Shown one piece after another: positions 43,520 to 53,372 of a DNA stretch of 64,000 nt (the first letter of the stretch is position 1; the number at the start of each line of letters is the position of its first letter). The translations under genes were made by a program, and so were the position numbers. The stretch comes from UMGS1696 sp963643035. Lineage in GTDB: Bacteria; Bacillota; Clostridia; Oscillospirales; CAG-272. The stretch is from contig CAVIKO010000008.1 in the NCBI GenBank assembly GCA_963643035.1, positions 3,848 through 67,847 on the forward strand, read 5' to 3'. The notes beneath the pieces were generated by a model. It made no database searches and had not been told where the DNA came from. It worked only from the letters and a program-made list of their open reading frames with translations.

Positions 43520-43995
43520 CAGACAATATTTCCTCTCTCATCCACCGGGATCGCGCCGAAAATCACGCCTTTATCCTTGTATTTCCGCAGTACGAAATGG
43601 GTAGCGGTCGACGTCACATCCTCGATGGTGGCGAGCTTTTCCGCGACAAAGAGTGCAACCTCGCGCATTGTTTTTCCCTCGATCAGCACGGCAAGATCAA
43701 AACTGCCGGACATGAGGTAGAGGCTCTCCACTTCCGGATAATTGTAGATTTTTTGCGCCACATGGTCGTAGCCGCGATCTCTCTGCGGTGTGATTTTCAA
43801 CTCAATCAAGGCGGAGACGTGCTCCTTTTCGGTCTTGTCCCAGTCAATGAGGGTTTTGTAGCCGAGGATTACGCCGTCATGCTCATATTTCGCGATCATG
43901 TTTTTAATGTCGCCGACTTCTTTGTCGAGCATCAGCGCGATTTTCTCCGGTGTCAGACGGGAATCGTTTTCGATCAGTTTCAGAATTTCGGTCAT
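43519..43995 (-). CDS. Lrp/AsnC-family transcriptional regulator
   Basis: The 158-residue protein has an N-terminal winged-helix part (MTEILKLIENDSRLTPEKIA) and the ligand-binding RAM domain (VSALIELKITPQ, LMSGSFDLAVLIEG). ATG 43995 behind GGAGG is chosen; an open frame extends to 44151 but has no family similarity. It overlaps the aminotransferase start by one base, a common arrangement in which the regulator senses an amino acid and controls the neighbouring enzyme. Confidence 0.92.
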   Translation of the reverse strand: MTEILKLIENDSRLTPEKIALMLDKEVGDIKNMIAKYEHDGVILGYKTLIDWDKTEKEHVSALIELKITPQRDRGYDHVAQKIYNYPEVESLYLMSGSFDLAVLIEGKTMREVALFVAEKLATIEDVTSTATHFVLRKYKDKGVIFGAIPVDERGNIV

Positions 43996-44147
43996 AGGTT
44001 CCTCCAGTTTTCTGTTTGCGTTTTCATGGAAATGTGCTGAATCTATCGGAATATTGTTCGTAACAAAACACCCGTATGGATGGCTTTTGATGTAAAAGCA
44101 ACCTCGCATCAGCGGTTTTCCTTGGGAAACGGCTTTCTTTGGAACGG

Positions 44148-45785
44148 TCAATTGCCGCCGTTTTTCTGGACGCGCGAGAGAATGTGTTCGAGGCTGAGTC
44201 CGTACTTTTCCGCAATGTCACGCGCATAGCTTTTGCCATCCGGACGTGCGCGCAGGATCTTGAAACTGCGGCTGCCTTTGTCGATCGCTGCGACGAGATT
44301 GTCGATCTTTACGCCGCCTTTGGGTACACACGTCGCGTTGATCTCGTCCACACTGGCGGCAAGATCGTGTAGGTGAGTAGAGAAGATCCCGCGGCAGCGA
44401 ACCATTGAAAAACCTTGCAATACTTCGGAGGCGATGTACGCGCCTTCAAACGAGCCGGTGGAGGAGAGGGATTCGTCGAGCAGTACCAGGCTGTCCTCCG
44501 TGACCTCTTCAAAAATCGCACCGAGCCGGGAGCATTCCTCACCCAGCCGTCCTTTGTCGATAGTGTCTTCGCTGCCAGTCGGGAAATGGGTGAAGATCTG
44601 GTCGCACGGGCTGATAACGCATTCGTCCGCACATACCGGGAGTCCAAGCTGCGCCATGACAAATGCGATGCCGACCGCACAGGTAATAACGGATTTGCCG
44701 CCGCGGTTCGGTCCGGTCAGTACGTAAATCATGCCATCCTCGTCAAAGGTGAAATCGTTCGGGATCACAGGCGTGTCGAGCTTGGCGGCGACGATGGGAT
44801 TGCACAGTGCCTTTGCTGTGAATTTTTTCTCCGCCATCGGCGCGATTACAGGAGAGACAAGGCTGCAGCCTTTATTTTTGAGCTTCACAAGAAGCTCTGT
44901 CGCCTTGGTCACAAACTCAATCTCCGGCATCATGCGAATGAGAAAGTCCGTGTTTTCCAGCACATACATTTGGATGACCTTTTTCCATGCACGGATGGAG
45001 GAGCGGAACACATCATTGATGGCACCGTTGAAGGCGTTTGCGAGGGCGAGCTGCTGGTTGTCCGCCTGTCCCTTGCGGAAGGGAATGAGCGGTGCGATAC
45101 AGGTCATTTCGTCCGATTTAAAGTCGAGCCGGAGCATCTTGTCGAGCAGTTCTCCCGATTTGAACGGTTCGTTGTTCATCGACAGAACGCCCGCCTTGTC
45201 TGCGCGCAGCTGAGAATCGAGATTCACGCCGATGGTGATCGATTTGATCTCGCGCACACGGGAAGTCAGCTCCGTCAGCCGTTCGTTCAAATCGCGATAG
45301 TATTCGCTGGCGGTCAGCACGTTGATCCGCTCGGCAAATCGACGGAATGCGACGCTCTTGAATTTCGTCGCAAGCGGCAGGAGGTTGTTTTTTAAAAGAT
45401 CAAGCAGGGAGGTGTAGATTTCCACCTCGGTGATGCTGTATAAATATGCTTCTGTGGATGCCGCCGATTCCGCACCCATCCGCCTCAGTTCCGTGATGTC
45501 GTTGAGCAGCGGGATCATTTTCGTGAGAATGTGGGATAACTCCGGATTTTCCATCATGTCGGCAAACGTACTCTGACGATAGAGGATCACTTCGGGATCT
45601 GCCGTGTAAAACGAGCCGAAATCACACGTTTTCAGATCCATCAGGTAGTAAAGCTCCAGCTGCTCTGCGGTTTGGGAGGTCAGATGAGCCAGTTCCTCAC
45701 CGATAGAATGCCTGCGCAGACTGTCCGCGTCCGGATATAATAAACTGATGTCGGAGGTATCAATGATGTTGTTTGTTTCCGCCAT
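44148..45785 (-). CDS. MutS-like ATPase lacking the mismatch-binding domain
   Basis: The 545-residue protein has a helical lever/clamp region (about residues 1-340) and a C-terminal MutS ATPase domain with Walker A TGPNRGGKS (about 357-365), Walker B LVLLDESLSS and the following FSTHLHDLA. The N-terminal mismatch-reading domain of MutS and the Smr nuclease tail of MutS2 are both absent. It belongs with other short MutS-related proteins whose role (recombination, stalled structures or other) is not established. ATG 45785 follows AAGGGG, with its own promoter at 45870-45898. Confidence 0.87.
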   Translation of the reverse strand: MAETNNIIDTSDISLLYPDADSLRRHSIGEELAHLTSQTAEQLELYYLMDLKTCDFGSFYTADPEVILYRQSTFADMMENPELSHILTKMIPLLNDITELRRMGAESAASTEAYLYSITEVEIYTSLLDLLKNNLLPLATKFKSVAFRRFAERINVLTASEYYRDLNERLTELTSRVREIKSITIGVNLDSQLRADKAGVLSMNNEPFKSGELLDKMLRLDFKSDEMTCIAPLIPFRKGQADNQQLALANAFNGAINDVFRSSIRAWKKVIQMYVLENTDFLIRMMPEIEFVTKATELLVKLKNKGCSLVSPVIAPMAEKKFTAKALCNPIVAAKLDTPVIPNDFTFDEDGMIYVLTGPNRGGKSVITCAVGIAFVMAQLGLPVCADECVISPCDQIFTHFPTGSEDTIDKGRLGEECSRLGAIFEEVTEDSLVLLDESLSSTGSFEGAYIASEVLQGFSMVRCRGIFSTHLHDLAASVDEINATCVPKGGVKIDNLVAAIDKGSRSFKILRARPDGKSYARDIAEKYGLSLEHILSRVQKNGGN

Positions 45786-45869
45786 AGGGTAGCCCCTTTC
45801 CGTATCTGTATAGGAAATCTGTCCCCGTTTGCATACGGAAACAGGTACACACGATAATTATACTAGAAT

Positions 45870-45898
45870 ATTATAGCATATCAAGCTGTAGAGAACAA
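45870..45898 (-). promoter_or_regulatory. Promoter of the MutS-like gene
   Basis: Minus-strand TTGTTC (45893-45898), a 17-base spacer and an extended -10 TGC-TATAAT (45870-45875). Confidence 0.7.
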
Positions 45899-45969
45899 GG
45901 GGTATCGCGCAAAATTTACATTTTTATAGAATCACGGTGTCATGTGCGCGAATTTTACCGGATATGCTA

Positions 45970-45998
45970 TTGACAAAGCGCGCGATATGTTGTATTAT
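45970..45998 (+). promoter_or_regulatory. Promoter of the uxaC operon
   Basis: TTGACA 45970-45975, a 17-base spacer and TATTAT 45993-45998. The leader to ATG 46111 is about 105 bases and holds no other feature I can name. Confidence 0.75.
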
Positions 45999-46110
45999 GA
46001 TACCATGTATATTTGCCGCTGTTTCCAAAAAAAACGAATGGCGGCACGCCATTTTTTAAGGACGCCCCGCATATACGGCTTTCTTTTGATATGAAAGGAT
46101 GAATGAATCC

Positions 46111-47533
46111 ATGAAAACATTTATGGGAAAGAATTTTCTTCTGAACAACGAGACGGCAAAGATTCTCTACCACACCTATGCCGCCAAACTTCCGATCATC
46201 GACTACCACTGCCACGTGCCGNNNNNNNNNNGCGGAGGACAAGCAGTACGAGAATCTGACAGAACTGTGGCTCGGCGGAGACCATTACAAATGGAGAGCT
46301 ATCCGCAGTGCCGGTATTGAAGAAAAATATATCACCGGGGATGCGTCCGATTACGAAAAATTCCGCGCCTATGCGGCTGTGATGCCCTTGCTTATTGGCA
46401 ATCCGCTTTACCACTGGACGCACCTCGAACTGAAGCGGTTTTTTGACTGCGACCTGATCCTAGGACCGGATACCTGTGACGAAATCTGGAACCTGACCGC
46501 AAAACGGCTTGCTTCTCCCGATATGTCCGTGCGCAATCTTATCAAAAAAAGCCATGTGGATGTTCTCTGTACCACGGATGATCCGGCGGATTCCCTCGAA
46601 TACCACAAGCAATTGGCAGCCGACGACAGTTTTGCCACCGCTGTATATCCTGCGTTCCGACCGGACAAATGTTTCAATATCAATAAGCCCGGTCTGCGTG
46701 CATATTACGATAGGCTTGGTGCTGCTGCCGGCGTGGAGATCAAGAATGTTGCCAGCTTGAAGGAAGCACTGAAAAAACGCATCAACTATTTTGCGTCTTT
46801 GGGATGCCGTACCGCGGACCATGGACTGGACGAATATCCGATGTTTGTCGCGCCGAATCCGTATGCTGTGGAAAAGGCAATGGAGACTGCGCTGCAGAGC
46901 GACGGCGCGGATGTGACGCCGGAGATGCTTTCCGTGTTTAAGACAGGGATGCTCCAGTTCCTCGCCGCCGAATACGCGCGTCAGGGCTGGGTGATGCAGT
47001 TCCACATGGGCGTATACCGGAACGCAAATACCAATATGTACAGGAAGATCGGTCCGGATACCGGTTTTGATACAATCGGAACGAACGACATCTCCTCTAT
47101 CATCGCTCTGCTTGACAGTATGGAATCGGGAGAGGGACTGCCGCGTACCATTCTTTACTCCATCGATCCCACGCAGAACGCTGCCATCGGTTCCATGATC
47201 GGATGCTTCCAGACCTCCGGTGAAGGTTTCCCAAAAGTGATGCAGGGATCCGCATGGTGGTTCAATGATACCATCGACGGTATGCGTGCGCAGATGAAGC
47301 AGCTTGCAAACCTGTCCGTGTTCGGCAAATTTCTCGGGATGCTCACCGACTCCCGCAGCTTCACCTCCTATCCGCGCCACGAATACTTCCGCCGAATCCT
47401 ATGCAGCGTGATCGGCGAATGGGTAGAGGACGGACTGTATCCAGACGATTGGGAGACACTTGCACAGCTTGTCTGCGACATCTGCTACAACAATACGAAG
47501 AATTTCTTCGGCTTTCAGATCGCGGAGAAATAA
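46111..47533 (+). CDS. uxaC: Glucuronate (uronate) isomerase, crossing a sequence gap
   Basis: The enzyme converts D-glucuronate to D-fructuronate and D-galacturonate to D-tagaturonate. It opens with MGKNFLLNNETAKILYHTYA and DYHCHVP (metal-binding HxH), and continues after the gap with ELWLGGDHYKWRA and later GWVMQFHMGVYRN. About 473 residues are expected, as in E. coli UxaC. The reading frame shifts across the run of ten N at 46222-46231. The true gap is probably 9 or 12 bases, so this is an assembly matter, not a mutation. ATG 46111 heads an operon with a MATE exporter and glycosidases. Confidence 0.95.
46222..46231. other. Assembly gap (10 N) inside uxaC
   Basis: The gap falls directly after the HxH motif of uxaC and breaks the frame because its length is not a multiple of three. 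Confidence 0.95.
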
Positions 47534-47581
47534 ATGCGGCACGCCCTGTCCCGGATTTTACATCATAAGGAAAGAATGACA

Positions 47582-49000
47582 ATGAACTTTCGCAAAAAAT
47601 ACATCGGGGATAAGGCGTTCTATACTGCGTTGATCGCTCTTGCTATCCCACTTATCATCCAGCAGGGGATTACGAATTTTGTGTCCCTGCTCGACAACCT
47701 CATGGTCGGCAGACTCGGAACAATTCCGATGAGCAGCGTGTCGATCATGAACCAGCTTATTTTCGTATATAACCTGACCATCTTCGGCGGATTGTCCGGG
47801 GCATCCATTTTCGGTGCGCAGTTTTTCGGAACCGGCGACTGGAAGGGAATGCGTGATACCTTCCGGTTTCGGCTTCTCTTTGGCGGCGTGGTATCAGTGA
47901 TCGCTATTGGGATTCTGTGGTTTTTCGGTGATACGCTCGCGATGCTCTTTATGAAGAGTGAAGCAAACGATCCTGCCGATATTGCGTTGACTGTGGAGTA
48001 TGGTATGGCGTATCTGAAAATCGCCGTGTGTGGGCTTATCCCGTTTATGGTGGTGCAGGTCTATTCCGGATTGCTCCGCGAAATGGGGGAGACTGTCTCG
48101 CCGATGATCGCCTCTGTGATCGCCATACTCACCAATCTTGTCCTCAACTATATTTTCATCTATGGGAAGTTTGGCTGCCCCGCGATGGGGGTCGCCGGTG
48201 CCGCCCTTGCGACTGTGATCGCGCGTTTTTTGGAAATGGGCTACATCATGTGGATTACGCACCACGGACACGCCAGATTTCACTTCATTGAGGGGGCGTT
48301 CCAAAGTGTGCACGTACCGGTGGAGCTGGTCAGGCGGATTGTTGTCACCGGTGCGCCGCTTATGATCAATGAGCTCCTATGGTCCCTCGGCACGACTTTT
48401 GTGAACGCCAACTATTCCTCACGCGGCCTGACCGTCGTTGCCGCCATGAACATCGCGACCACGGCGTGGAATCTATTCTGCGTGATCATGTTCGCGATGG
48501 GTTCTGCAGTATCGATCCTGGTTGGGCAAAAGCTCGGTGCAGGAGATATAGAAGGAGCAAAGGATATTGACCGCAAGCTCATTTTTGCCAATCTTGTACT
48601 GCACATCGCTATTGGCGCACTCATCGTCGCAACGGCGAGCCTGATCCCGATGCTGTACAAAACGGAGCCGGAGGTGCGTTCCCTGGCGGCGGATTTTCTG
48701 CGGATCATGGGGCTGACCATGCCGATTTCCGCGTATGTTCATGTTGCGTATTTCACCATCCGATCCGGTGGCAAAACGCTTGTCACCTTCTTCTTTGATT
48801 CCGTGTACACTTGGGTTGTCACTGCATCTCTATCCCTGGTACTGTGTCGGTATACCTCCCTCGACGTGTGCATAATCTTCTTTATTGTTCATTTCTCGGA
48901 CATCATCAAGCTCATCATCTCTATCCCCCTGCTCCGCTCCGGCTTCTGGGCAAACAACTTGGTCGCAGAGGAAGCAGCGCGCGACAAGAAGGAAGCATAA
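47582..49000 (+). CDS. MATE-family efflux transporter
   Basis: The 472-residue protein has about 12 membrane helices in two halves, starting KAFYTALIALAIPLIIQQG, with the family's typical LDNLMVGRLG in the first half. It exports small molecules or drugs in exchange for Na+ or H+. ATG 47582 is preferred to ATG 47576 because the AAGGAAAG site ends at 47574. It lies 48 bases after uxaC and 26 bases before the next glycosidase gene, so it is part of the sugar operon. Its cargo there is unknown. Confidence 0.92.
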   Translation: MNFRKKYIGDKAFYTALIALAIPLIIQQGITNFVSLLDNLMVGRLGTIPMSSVSIMNQLIFVYNLTIFGGLSGASIFGAQFFGTGDWKGMRDTFRFRLLFGGVVSVIAIGILWFFGDTLAMLFMKSEANDPADIALTVEYGMAYLKIAVCGLIPFMVVQVYSGLLREMGETVSPMIASVIAILTNLVLNYIFIYGKFGCPAMGVAGAALATVIARFLEMGYIMWITHHGHARFHFIEGAFQSVHVPVELVRRIVVTGAPLMINELLWSLGTTFVNANYSSRGLTVVAAMNIATTAWNLFCVIMFAMGSAVSILVGQKLGAGDIEGAKDIDRKLIFANLVLHIAIGALIVATASLIPMLYKTEPEVRSLAADFLRIMGLTMPISAYVHVAYFTIRSGGKTLVTFFFDSVYTWVVTASLSLVLCRYTSLDVCIIFFIVHFSDIIKLIISIPLLRSGFWANNLVAEEAARDKKEA

Positions 49001-49026
49001 ACCATATATAGAAAGGCAAAAACATT

Positions 49027-50061
49027 ATGGCATTTTCTGATTACCCTTGGAAATCGAAAGCACTTAACATTTTCGCACCCCACCCGGATGAGGTGGAGCG
49101 GTTCTGCACGTTCATCGAAAAAGAGTTGGTACCGGACGGCATCGATACCATTATGATGATCGTGCGCTACAATTACGAATTTACTTCCCACCCAGAATGC
49201 CGCGGCGATTATCCGCTCTCCCGCTCGGATTGCCGGAAGATGGCCGAAACCTGCCGCAAGCATGGCATTCGTCTCGTACCCAATATGAATCTGCTTGGTC
49301 ATCAGACGGTGCAGGACTACAAGGAAGCGGACGGACTCTTGCGCGCCCATCCGGAATTTTCGGAAACGCCAACCTCTGAAGAACCGGAATACTGCTACTC
49401 CCTCTGCCCGAATGCCCCCGGACTCTACGAGGTCATCACCGATCTCATGGATGAACTCATTGATGCGTTTCAGCCGGAATGGTTCCATATGGGCGGCGAT
49501 GAGGTGTTCTACATTGGTGAATGCGACCGCTGTAAGGGACATGACAAGGGCGAGATGTACGCGAACTGGTACAACCGTCTGGCGGCGCATCTCAAGGAAA
49601 AGGGAATTACCCCGATGATGTGGGGCGACCGGCTTCTCAACAGCGGAGAATGCGGGCACGGTCCGTGGGACGCAAGCAGCAACGGTACCGATACGGCAAT
49701 CAAAACCCTCGACCGCTCCATCATCATTACAGATTGGCACTACTATAATTGGCCACGCTTTCCATCGGTGGAAATTTTCGCGAAAGCTGGTTTCCAGATC
49801 TATCTCTGCCCATTCAATGTGGCGGAGAATGCAAAACTGTTCCTCGATTACGCGAAGGAACACGATGGCGGCAATATCCTAGGCGTGATGGAAACAACCT
49901 GGACACCACTCAAGTGGTTCATGGACGGCTTGGAAGGAAGAGAACTGGAGGATTTGAAGTGGTATAAGGGAGCAACGCCGCACATTGTCCGCTGTTACGA
50001 CTGGCTGTTCCGCCCGGAGGAATTTGAAAAGCTGCCGCCGCTGCCGGAGGACGACGAATAA
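49027..50061 (+). CDS. GH20-type beta-N-acetylhexosaminidase domain protein
   Basis: The 344-residue protein is a bare GH20-like TIM barrel. The catalytic Asp-Glu pair is in WFHMGGDEVFYIG, and the downstream Trp-rich strands TPMMWGDRLL and IITDWHYYN are present. No signal peptide and no N-terminal GH20b domain are seen, so it acts in the cytoplasm on small imported glycans. ATG 49027 follows a weak AAAGGC site. It follows the MATE gene closely in the uxaC operon. A second, longer GH20 protein is encoded at 53373. Confidence 0.85.
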   Translation: MAFSDYPWKSKALNIFAPHPDEVERFCTFIEKELVPDGIDTIMMIVRYNYEFTSHPECRGDYPLSRSDCRKMAETCRKHGIRLVPNMNLLGHQTVQDYKEADGLLRAHPEFSETPTSEEPEYCYSLCPNAPGLYEVITDLMDELIDAFQPEWFHMGGDEVFYIGECDRCKGHDKGEMYANWYNRLAAHLKEKGITPMMWGDRLLNSGECGHGPWDASSNGTDTAIKTLDRSIIITDWHYYNWPRFPSVEIFAKAGFQIYLCPFNVAENAKLFLDYAKEHDGGNILGVMETTWTPLKWFMDGLEGRELEDLKWYKGATPHIVRCYDWLFRPEEFEKLPPLPEDDE

Positions 50062-50559
50062 CGGAGTACAAAGCATCGGCAGAATTGCTGGAAGGGGAAT
50101 GGCTCAGCATATTTCAGGAGAATACGAGGATCCCATATGGTACCGCGCATGGTGCGATATGGGATTCTTTCATAAGTTGGATCGGACAGAAGAGCCGGCA
50201 TCGTAGTCGGTTGCCAGTATAATGGGAAATCGAATGGCGCATACTGCATATGGGGGATTTTTGCGTCTGTTTCGTTTTGCTATACTGCTCTTTGCCCTGT
50301 GTTTTTCACACAGCTTGTTTTCGCCGGGGCGGATATTCGCCTATCTGTTCGGAAAATGGAACGGAAAGAGCGTACGACGCGTTGGACAGTTCCTGAAAAG
50401 CCGCTATGGCACACCCATGAACAAAAAAACCACATGTACGGTAAGAATTTTGTTGCATTTTGTGCGTGATTGTGTTATACTATTTCCAAATGCGCAGCAT
50501 GACAGAACCTTGCGTATCAACATCGAATATTTCTGACCACAGAAAGGAAAGTGCAACTT
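50062..50559. other. Intergenic region with a weak terminator
   Basis: A hairpin (arms 50130-50138 and 50157-50165) followed by TCTTTC may end the uxaC operon. The open stretch at about 50222-50536 overlaps the promoter of the next gene and shows no family signal, so I do not call a gene there. Confidence 0.5.
50453..50481 (+). promoter_or_regulatory. Promoter of the GHL6-like/lyxose isomerase unit
   Basis: TTGCAT 50453-50458, a 17-base spacer and TATACT 50476-50481. Confidence 0.75.
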
Positions 50560-52533
50560 ATGAATTTCAGGCAGATCCATCTTGACTTCCACACGAGCGA
50601 AAAAATCGACGGCATCGGCAGTGAATTTTCCAAGGAGCAGTTTCAGTCGGCTCTGAAGCTCGGACACGTCAATTCCATCACCGTATTCTCGAAATGCCAC
50701 CATGGCTGGGCATATCATCCAAGCAAGGCAAATGAGATGCATCCTGGTCTATCCTTTGATTTGCTCGGCGCCGAAATCGAAGCCGCACATGAGATTGGCG
50801 TCAAAACGCCGGTATATCTCTCTGCGGGATTTGACGAAAAAATGGCGCGCCGCCACCCGGAATGGCTGCGCAGAAGCGATCCGTCAGACGCGGTAGGCTG
50901 GAATCATCCCGGCTACCACGAATTCTGCATGAATTCGCCATATCTCGACTACCTCCTAGCCCAGATTGAAGAAGTGGTTCGCAATTACGACTGCGATGGC
51001 ATCTTCCTTGACATCGTGGGCGTGCGTACCTGCTACTGCCAGAACTGCATCAAGACCTTGCTCGACGAGGGTAAGGATCCCTACAATGAAGCGAACATCG
51101 CGGAACTGGGCGAGCGCGTATACGCCAACTACACCAAGCGGGTACGCGAAACGGTCGATAAAATCAAACCGGGACTGCCGGTGTTCCACAACAGCGGTCA
51201 CATTCGCCGCGGTCGCCGGGATCTTGCCGATGTGGATACGCATCTGGAGTTAGAGTCTCTGCCGACCGGCGGATGGGGATATGACCATTTTCCGCTGTCC
51301 GCTGCGTATTCCCGCACACTTGGCAAGGATTTCCTCGGTATGACAGGCAAATTCCATACCACCTGGGGCGAGTTCGGCGGCTTCAAGCACCCGATGGCAC
51401 TCCGATATGAGGAAGCACTCTGTGTGGCGAACGGCGCGAAATGCTCCGTCGGCGATCAGATGCACCCGCTTGGCAAAATGGATGAAGCAACCTATGCGCT
51501 GATTGGGGAAGCGTATGCCGAGGTGGAGGAAAAGGAACCGTGGCTCGATCATGTTACTTCTGTGGCGGATGTGGCGATCCTCAGCCAGGAGGCGATGAAC
51601 TGCTACTATTCGCGCAGCAAGCTGATCCATCACCAGGGAACAGCGGGAGATACCGGCGCAGGACGGATTCTGCTGGAGGGTAAATACCTTTTTGACGTCA
51701 TCGATGCGGAAGAACCGCTCGATAAATATAAGCTCCTCATTCTCCCGGATTCCATTCGTCTTGACACCGCTATGGCGGAAAAGGTACAGGCGTTCGTGAC
51801 AAATGGCGGCAAGGTGCTGGCAAGCGGCACATCCTGTCTGTTCACGGAAAAGGATGAATTGGCAGTCGATCTTGGCGCTGTGTGGAAGGGTGTGTCCGCA
51901 TTTCGCCCCGTGTACTTCCGGCCCGATTTCGACATTGGCTGCCTGCGAAATTCCGCGTATGTGATTTACGAGCAGGCATATGATATGGAAGCAAAGCCGG
52001 ACGCCAAGGTGCTGATCCACCGCGAAAACCCGTATTTCAACCGGACAACGTTTGCGTTCAGTTCTCACCAGCACACGCCGAATGACAAGACGAAGTCCTA
52101 TCCGGCGGCGACGGTCGGCAAAGATGGCGCATATATTTCCTCGGAAATCTTTGCGGAATACGCGAATAAAGGCAGTATCACCACCAAAATGATGCTTCTC
52201 GGTGTGATTGAAGCACTGCTTGCGGATACAAAAACCATCGTCACAGATTTGCCGTCACAGGGCGTTGTTACGCTGATGGATCAGTCTGATGAGCATCGCT
52301 TGGTCAACCACCTTCTGTACGCATCTCCGGTCAAGAGAGGCGGCGGTATTGAGATCATCGAGGACATCCTCCCGGTATACGACGTCCATGTAACGCTGCG
52401 CACCGATCGTACTCCGAAGCGCGTCTACTTGGCACCGAGTGGCGAGGACATCCCGTATACATACGAAAACGGTGAGATCCATTACACGGTGGCGAAGCTC
52501 TTCATCCACCAGATGGTCGTCATCGACTATTGA
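50560..52533 (+). CDS. GHL6-like glycosidase with beta-galactosidase trimerisation-type domain
   Basis: The 657-residue protein starts with a TIM-barrel region like hypothetical glycosyl hydrolase family 6 (QIHLDFHTSEKIDGIG, DGIFLDIVGVRTCYC). A Rossmann-like domain of the beta-galactosidase trimerisation type follows (KLLILPDSIRLD, GGKVLASGTSCLF), then a C-terminal beta domain. There is no signal peptide. The ATG 50560 start is chosen over GTG 50551 because of the AAGGAAAG site. It is followed 12 bases later by an isomerase gene. An alpha-L-fucosidase-like or galactosidase activity is possible but not shown. Confidence 0.82.
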   Translation: MNFRQIHLDFHTSEKIDGIGSEFSKEQFQSALKLGHVNSITVFSKCHHGWAYHPSKANEMHPGLSFDLLGAEIEAAHEIGVKTPVYLSAGFDEKMARRHPEWLRRSDPSDAVGWNHPGYHEFCMNSPYLDYLLAQIEEVVRNYDCDGIFLDIVGVRTCYCQNCIKTLLDEGKDPYNEANIAELGERVYANYTKRVRETVDKIKPGLPVFHNSGHIRRGRRDLADVDTHLELESLPTGGWGYDHFPLSAAYSRTLGKDFLGMTGKFHTTWGEFGGFKHPMALRYEEALCVANGAKCSVGDQMHPLGKMDEATYALIGEAYAEVEEKEPWLDHVTSVADVAILSQEAMNCYYSRSKLIHHQGTAGDTGAGRILLEGKYLFDVIDAEEPLDKYKLLILPDSIRLDTAMAEKVQAFVTNGGKVLASGTSCLFTEKDELAVDLGAVWKGVSAFRPVYFRPDFDIGCLRNSAYVIYEQAYDMEAKPDAKVLIHRENPYFNRTTFAFSSHQHTPNDKTKSYPAATVGKDGAYISSEIFAEYANKGSITTKMMLLGVIEALLADTKTIVTDLPSQGVVTLMDQSDEHRLVNHLLYASPVKRGGGIEIIEDILPVYDVHVTLRTDRTPKRVYLAPSGEDIPYTYENGEIHYTVAKLFIHQMVVIDY

Positions 52534-52545
52534 TCGGCGGCTGCA

Positions 52546-53217
52546 ATGAAACGTTCAGAGATCAACGCTTATCTTGCGGAAACGATGGCGGCTTTTCGAA
52601 ATGCCGGTTTTACACTGCCGCCGTTCGGTTATCTGCCGTATGTGAAATGGAGTACGCGCGGTCACGAATACGATGAAATCCGGCGGTGTATGCTCGGCTG
52701 GGATATCACGGATTTCGGCTCCGGTGATTTCCTGCATACCGGACTGACACTGTTCACCCTGCGCAACGGCGATCCTGCCGATCCGGAGGGGAAGAGCTAT
52801 GCGGAAAAGCTCATGTACGTCCGTCCCGGGCAGGTCACACCGATGCATTTCCACACCCGGAAGATGGAGGACATCATTGTCCGTGCCGGCGCCAATCTGA
52901 TTGTGGAGCTGTGGCTGCCGGATGAAAACGGCGGACTGTCCGACAAGGATGTTACTGTATCTATGGACGGCGTGCGGCAGACATTCCCGGCAGGCTCCAA
53001 AATCGCATTGGCTCCGGGGCAGTCGATTACCATGACGCGTGGTCTGTACCATTCCTTCTTCGCGGATGGCGGTTCCTGTGTGGTCGGCGAAGTCTCGATG
53101 GTCAATGATGACAACACGGACAACCATTTTCTCACTGCCTGCGGCAGATTTCCGCCGATTGAGGAGGACGTGGAGCCGGAACTCTGTCTGTGTTTTGAAT
53201 ATCCTGCGGCAAAATAA
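52546..53217 (+). CDS. D-lyxose/D-mannose isomerase-like cupin protein
   Basis: The 223-residue cupin matches the D-lyxose ketol-isomerase family. Metal ligands are visible in TPMHFHTRKMEDI (two His, one Glu) and the later His of MTRGLYHSFF. The family's GEVSMVNDDNTDNHF tail signature is also present. It would interconvert D-lyxose and D-xylulose, or D-mannose and D-fructose, in the cytoplasm. ATG 52546 lies 12 bases after the glycosidase stop, so the pair is co-transcribed and the isomerase probably handles the released sugar. A terminator follows. Confidence 0.9.
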   Translation: MKRSEINAYLAETMAAFRNAGFTLPPFGYLPYVKWSTRGHEYDEIRRCMLGWDITDFGSGDFLHTGLTLFTLRNGDPADPEGKSYAEKLMYVRPGQVTPMHFHTRKMEDIIVRAGANLIVELWLPDENGGLSDKDVTVSMDGVRQTFPAGSKIALAPGQSITMTRGLYHSFFADGGSCVVGEVSMVNDDNTDNHFLTACGRFPPIEEDVEPELCLCFEYPAAK

Positions 53218-53236
53218 TCGGAAACCGTATATGGAA

Positions 53237-53279
53237 ACACCCGAGAAAACATGAAAAATGTCGTCTCGGGTGTCTTTTT
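53237..53279 (+). terminator. Terminator after the lyxose isomerase-like gene
   Basis: Perfect 10-pair stem ACACCCGAGA (53237-53246) with 53264-53273, then CTTTTT. Confidence 0.85.
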
Positions 53280-53372
53280 GTATACAGATGAGCATGATTC
53301 AAGACGTACCTGTGGCATAAGTCTTGAAAAAAGGACTTTTGGGTGCAAAGGCAGTCTTAATATTGCGTTTCC

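Noticed and set aside
46099..46320. Apparent frameshift in uxaC
   Set aside because: The frame changes only across the ten N; a gap of 9 or 12 bases restores one continuous protein, so it is an assembly effect.
50222..50536. Possible 104-codon gene before the GHL6-like glycosidase
   Set aside because: It has no ribosome site or family motif and its 3' part covers the consensus promoter of the next gene.
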